A DNA stretch of 15,723 bases from a bacterium. GTDB taxonomy: Bacteria; Verrucomicrobiota; Verrucomicrobiia; Methylacidiphilales; Verrucolacustridaceae. Location: the NCBI GenBank assembly GCA_009921985.1, contig RFWS01000017.1, positions 1-15,723 of the forward strand, written 5' to 3'. Positions 13,429-15,723 of this stretch are shown here, piece by piece. The translations under genes were made by a program, and so were the position numbers. Under the pieces are notes generated by a model, which had not been told where the DNA came from, did not search any database, and saw only the letters and a program-made list of their open reading frames with translations. Numbering within the stretch: position 1 is the stretch's first letter; every line of letters starts with the position of its first letter.

Positions 13429-14574
13429 TTGCAGCTTTCCCAAATTCTTTTTTCGCCGCAACGAGTCCGGCTTTTTCCTGTTACTCGGGAGGGGATCTTT
13501 CTGGCCCATGCGGCGGTTGCGCCCATCACCGGTCCCGCCCGGGAGGCGATGGATGCGTGGAATCTGGAGGCGGCTTCGGGGCGGCAGGAAAGCGAGGCAG
13601 TTTGGAAGCGCGTCGCCAAGACCCGCGCAGTCGCCGCCCGGTTCCTGGGGTGTGCGGCGGAGGAGGTTTCTCTGCTCGGGCCGACGGCCTTGGGGCTTGG
13701 TCTGGTGGCGCTGGCGCTTGATTGGAAAACCGGCGACGAGGTTATTTTCGATCCCCTCGACTACCCGGCGAACGTCTATCCCTGGAAGGAACTACAGCGA
13801 AAAGGAGTCCGGGCGGTTTCGATCCAAAGAAGTCCCGGTGAACCCATCTGTTGGGAGAACCTCCGGTCTTTGACCGGTCCGAAAACCAGACTGGTCAGCT
13901 TGGCGACCGCCCACTACCTCAGCGGCCATCTTCCGGAGCTTTCCGTGATCGGATCGGAGCTGAAAAAAAGGAATATCCTGCTTTGTCTCGACGGAATCCA
14001 GACGCTGGGCGTTCTGCCGGCCGATTTTGCCGAGGCGGACTTTTTGGCGGCGGATGCCCACAAGTGGATGTTGGGTCCGGTAGGCGCCGGGGTGCTCATG
14101 GTGCGGAAATGGGCATGGGACCGGTTGCGTCCCCCCTTACTGGGTTCGTGGAACGTGGTCAGTCCGGATTTTTTGGCCCAGCCGGAAATTTTCTTTGAAT
14201 CCGGCGGACGACGATACGAACCGGGAAGTTTGAATCTGCCCGGAATCGAAGGGATGAGAGCCTCGCTGGAACTGCTGGATTCAATCGGGCTGCCGGAAAT
14301 TTCCGGCCACGCCCTTGCTCTGGCCCGGCAGGTGAGGGAAGGGGCCCGCCGGGCGGGTTTCGCTGTTTATGGCGGGGAAGGGGAAAACCGGGTTATCACG
14401 AGTCTGGTGGAGCCGTCGTCGGGGTGGGGCTCGATTAAGGAGAGGATGGAGGCGGCCAAGATTCGTGTTTCTTGGCGAAAGGAGCATGGGGGGAAAATGC
14501 TTTTGCGTGTTTCCCCCCACGTTTCCAACACCCCGGAGGAAATCGGGGAGTTCCTCAGACACCTGAAAAATTAA
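13429..14574 (+). CDS. Class V (PLP-dependent) aminotransferase family protein
   Basis: This 381-residue fold-type I PLP enzyme is of the cysteine desulfurase/isopenicillin-N-epimerase-like class V family. The pyridine-binding aspartate is Asp188 in LCLDGIQTLG. The Schiff-base lysine is Lys212 in AADAHKWMLGPVGAG, both in the expected order and spacing. The substrate-side arginine region RYEPGSLNLPGI is present. Only three cysteines occur and none follows the PLP lysine, so the catalytic Cys of cysteine desulfurases is missing. It is more likely an aminotransferase, epimerase or lyase of unknown substrate. The start is TTG 13429 with a ribosome site five bases upstream. It follows the HNH gene after 67 bases containing two hairpins, and it ends convergently with mqnD on a shared TTAA. 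Confidence 0.88.
   Translation: MQLSQILFSPQRVRLFPVTREGIFLAHAAVAPITGPAREAMDAWNLEAASGRQESEAVWKRVAKTRAVAARFLGCAAEEVSLLGPTALGLGLVALALDWKTGDEVIFDPLDYPANVYPWKELQRKGVRAVSIQRSPGEPICWENLRSLTGPKTRLVSLATAHYLSGHLPELSVIGSELKKRNILLCLDGIQTLGVLPADFAEADFLAADAHKWMLGPVGAGVLMVRKWAWDRLRPPLLGSWNVVSPDFLAQPEIFFESGGRRYEPGSLNLPGIEGMRASLELLDSIGLPEISGHALALARQVREGARRAGFAVYGGEGENRVITSLVEPSSGWGSIKERMEAAKIRVSWRKEHGGKMLLRVSPHVSNTPEEIGEFLRHLKN
14571..14574. other. TTAA shared by the stops of aminotransferase and mqnD
   Basis: The plus-strand TAA (14572-14574) and the minus-strand TAA (14573-14571) lie in one TTAA, a 4-base tail-to-tail overlap. There is no intergenic sequence for a bidirectional terminator. Confidence 0.9.
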
Positions 14575-15398
14575 AGCGGATTCGATCGGATCAGACCGGC
14601 GGCTTGGGCGCGCCCGTAAAACTCCTTCAGCCCGGCGCGGCCGCGGGTGCCGAAATCCAAAGTTAGGTCGTTGACATACATACCGATGAATTTATCCGTC
14701 CGCTTTTCATCCATGCCACGGCTGAGCGGGAGGGCGTGGCGGACTCCGGCCTGCCGGTGATCCAAGCCATACTTCACGCTCTCCTGCAGGGTTTCCGTGA
14801 CGGCGGCCATGACCTCCGCGCCCAAGGCGCGGCGCACGACGTTACCCCCCAGAGGTAACGGCAAGCCTCCGGTTTCCTGAGCCCACCATTTTCCCAGATC
14901 TTCGCAGAGGGTGAAACCCTCCTCGGCGTAGGTGAGCTGGCCTTCGTGGATGAGAAGACCCGCATCGACTTTGCCGGCCATGATTTCTTCCTGAATCCTG
15001 TCGAAAGGGACAACCACCGCGTGGAATTTTCCGTGCGGCAGGCCGAGATAAAGCTGAAGCGTGAGATAAGCGCTGGTCAGCAGGCCGGGCACGGCTAGGC
15101 GGAGTTTTTTGAGTTCTTCGCGGGAATATTTCTTTTTTGCCACCAGACAGGGGCCGTAGCCGTCCCCAAAGCTGGCTCCGCAGGGAAGCAGGGCATATTG
15201 ATCCGCAATCGTGGTGTAGGCGTGAAAAGACACCGCGGAGACATCGAGCTCTCCCTTTTGGCAACGGCGGTTGAGCGTCTCAATGTCCTGTAGGATGTGC
15301 TCATAGTCGTGCCCGCGCAGGTTCACCAACCCCTTGGCCATGGCGTAGAACATGAAGGCGTCGTCCGCATCGGGGGAATGACCGAGGGCAAGCTTCAT
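14571..15398 (-). CDS. mqnD: MqnD, 1,4-dihydroxy-6-naphthoate synthase (futalosine menaquinone pathway)
   Basis: This 275-residue protein has a periplasmic-binding-protein-like fold and catalyses conversion of cyclic dehypoxanthinyl futalosine to 1,4-dihydroxy-6-naphthoate in menaquinone synthesis. The N-terminal GHSPDADDAFMFYA, the SFHAY segment, LIHEGQLTY (His151, probably the catalytic base by position) and GLPLPLGGNVV fit MqnD and its length. MqnA is a paralogue, but the LIHEGQ/LPLGGN pattern favours MqnD. The other pathway genes are not in the window. The start ATG (15398-15396) lacks a ribosome site. About 130 bases upstream are non-coding and carry a hexamer array that may control it. 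Confidence 0.9.
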   Translation of the reverse strand: MKLALGHSPDADDAFMFYAMAKGLVNLRGHDYEHILQDIETLNRRCQKGELDVSAVSFHAYTTIADQYALLPCGASFGDGYGPCLVAKKKYSREELKKLRLAVPGLLTSAYLTLQLYLGLPHGKFHAVVVPFDRIQEEIMAGKVDAGLLIHEGQLTYAEEGFTLCEDLGKWWAQETGGLPLPLGGNVVRRALGAEVMAAVTETLQESVKYGLDHRQAGVRHALPLSRGMDEKRTDKFIGMYVNDLTLDFGTRGRAGLKEFYGRAQAAGLIRSNPL

Positions 15399-15427
15399 CT
15401 GGACAACTATCGGGCAAATACTTTTCT

Positions 15428-15496
15428 TTTACGATTACGTTTATCTTTACGAAACAGTCACACCGCAGATCTCGGTAACCTAATCGTAAATGTAAA
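15428..15496. promoter_or_regulatory. AT-rich hexamer array with a 10-base inverted repeat upstream of mqnD
   Basis: The 130-base gap 15399-15528 has no open frame. At 15428-15451 four head-to-tail hexamers occur: TTTACG at 15428 and 15446, with ATTACG and TTTATC between. At 15485-15496 the opposite orientation appears as CGTAAA then TGTAAA. TTTACGATTA (15428-15437) and TAATCGTAAA (15481-15490) form a perfect 10-base inverted repeat whose centres are 53 bases apart, about five helical turns. It could be an operator pair for mqnD or part of its promoter region. I found no convincing -10/-35 pair on the minus strand. Confidence 0.5.
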
Positions 15497-15528
15497 TGAG
15501 TCGCGGTCCGTTCCCCGGCGCAGGTCGA

Positions 15529-15723
15529 TTAGTTATAATCTTCCTTCGTGACAGACGCGGCATCGCGGGATCCCAGCAACTCCGCCTGTTTGATGACGAG
15601 GGGGGTGGACTCGTCGAAACGGTAGGCATGGCAGTTGGGGCAGAGGAGGGCCTTTTTCAGAACGATGCTGCCGCAGCCTTCGCACACCTTGTAGTCGGCG
15701 GGCTTTGCCAGAATCTTGGCCGC
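15529..15723 (-). CDS. Small zinc-ribbon protein (3' part, 5' end beyond window)
   Basis: The frame is open from the window edge to TAA (15531-15529) and gives 64 residues starting AAKILAKPADYKVCEGCGSI. Two CxxC pairs, CEGC and CPNC, are separated by 13 residues, a rubredoxin/zinc-ribbon knuckle arrangement. They are followed by HAYRFDES and a polar tail ending SVTKEDYN. The preceding Lys/Ala/Pro-rich sequence suggests a short basic N-terminus. It may bind nucleic acid or act as a small metal-binding adaptor, but the function is unknown. It is on the same strand as mqnD and 130 bases upstream of it, so the two could be co-transcribed. It resembles small zinc-ribbon proteins I recall from Verrucomicrobiota. 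Confidence 0.8.
   Translation of the reverse strand, partial: AAKILAKPADYKVCEGCGSIVLKKALLCPNCHAYRFDESTPLVIKQAELLGSRDAASVTKEDYN

Noticed and set aside
12642..13619. Minus-strand frame open for about 325 codons upstream of the TPR gene, antisense to the HNH gene
   Set aside because: The signal peptide begins at GTG 12641, and the upstream translation is His/Pro/Arg-rich shadow sequence opposite the well-conserved HNH domain. It is an open shadow frame in GC-rich DNA.
13429..14574. Cysteine desulfurase (IscS/SufS/NifS)
   Set aside because: No cysteine lies downstream of the PLP lysine, so the catalytic persulfide residue is missing.
15534..15539. Perfect TATAAT on the plus strand
   Set aside because: It lies in the last codons of the minus-strand zinc-ribbon gene, has no good -35 (TTCCCC at 17-base spacing), and would drive only antisense transcription.

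Overview
The window is GC-rich (about 60 % by eye) bacterial chromosome, densely coding and without mobile elements, RNA genes or CRISPR arrays that I can see. A Verrucomicrobiota-like (PVC group) origin fits best. The pointers are the mre/mrdA/rodA order followed by rng, a futalosine-pathway menaquinone gene (mqnD), a secreted coiled-coil/TPR protein and a small CxxC/CxxC zinc-ribbon protein of a kind I associate with that phylum. This assignment rests on recollection of families, not on a search.

Region 1 (1-10887, + strand) is one tightly packed gene train: mreB (3' end only), mreC, mreD, mrdA (PBP2), rodA, rng (RNase G), glnD, and a soluble GAF-GAF histidine kinase. Most junctions overlap by 1 or 4 bases (ATGA, TGATG, TGATG, GTGA) or are separated by 2-46 bases. 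The first five genes build the rod elongasome: the MreB filament, the MreC/MreD membrane link, the PBP2 transpeptidase and the RodA glycosyltransferase. RNase G is a known mre neighbour in enterobacteria. The unusual part is that the train continues into the nitrogen-status enzyme GlnD and a two-component sensor kinase with no response regulator in view.

Region 2 (10884-13361) is a divergent pair. On the minus strand lies a secreted protein with a signal peptide, two Pro/Ala/Ser linkers, a long coiled coil and C-terminal TPRs. On the plus strand lies a stand-alone HNH-endonuclease family gene. The two open frames begin only 17 bases apart, but a 21-bp tandem repeat and a promoter-like element inside the beginning of the HNH frame suggest that its true start is further in.

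Region 3 (13362-15723) holds two abutting hairpins, a class V (PLP) aminotransferase with a TTG start, convergent mqnD, an AT-rich intergenic stretch with phased TTTACG-like hexamers in opposed orientation, and the 3' end of a zinc-ribbon gene.

Both convergent gene pairs (kinase/TPR and aminotransferase/mqnD) end on a shared TTAA whose two strands supply both stop codons, so neither junction has room for a terminator. I found no clear-cut new defence or mobile system. The best candidates for new biology are the elongasome-rng-glnD-kinase coupling and the hexamer array upstream of mqnD.
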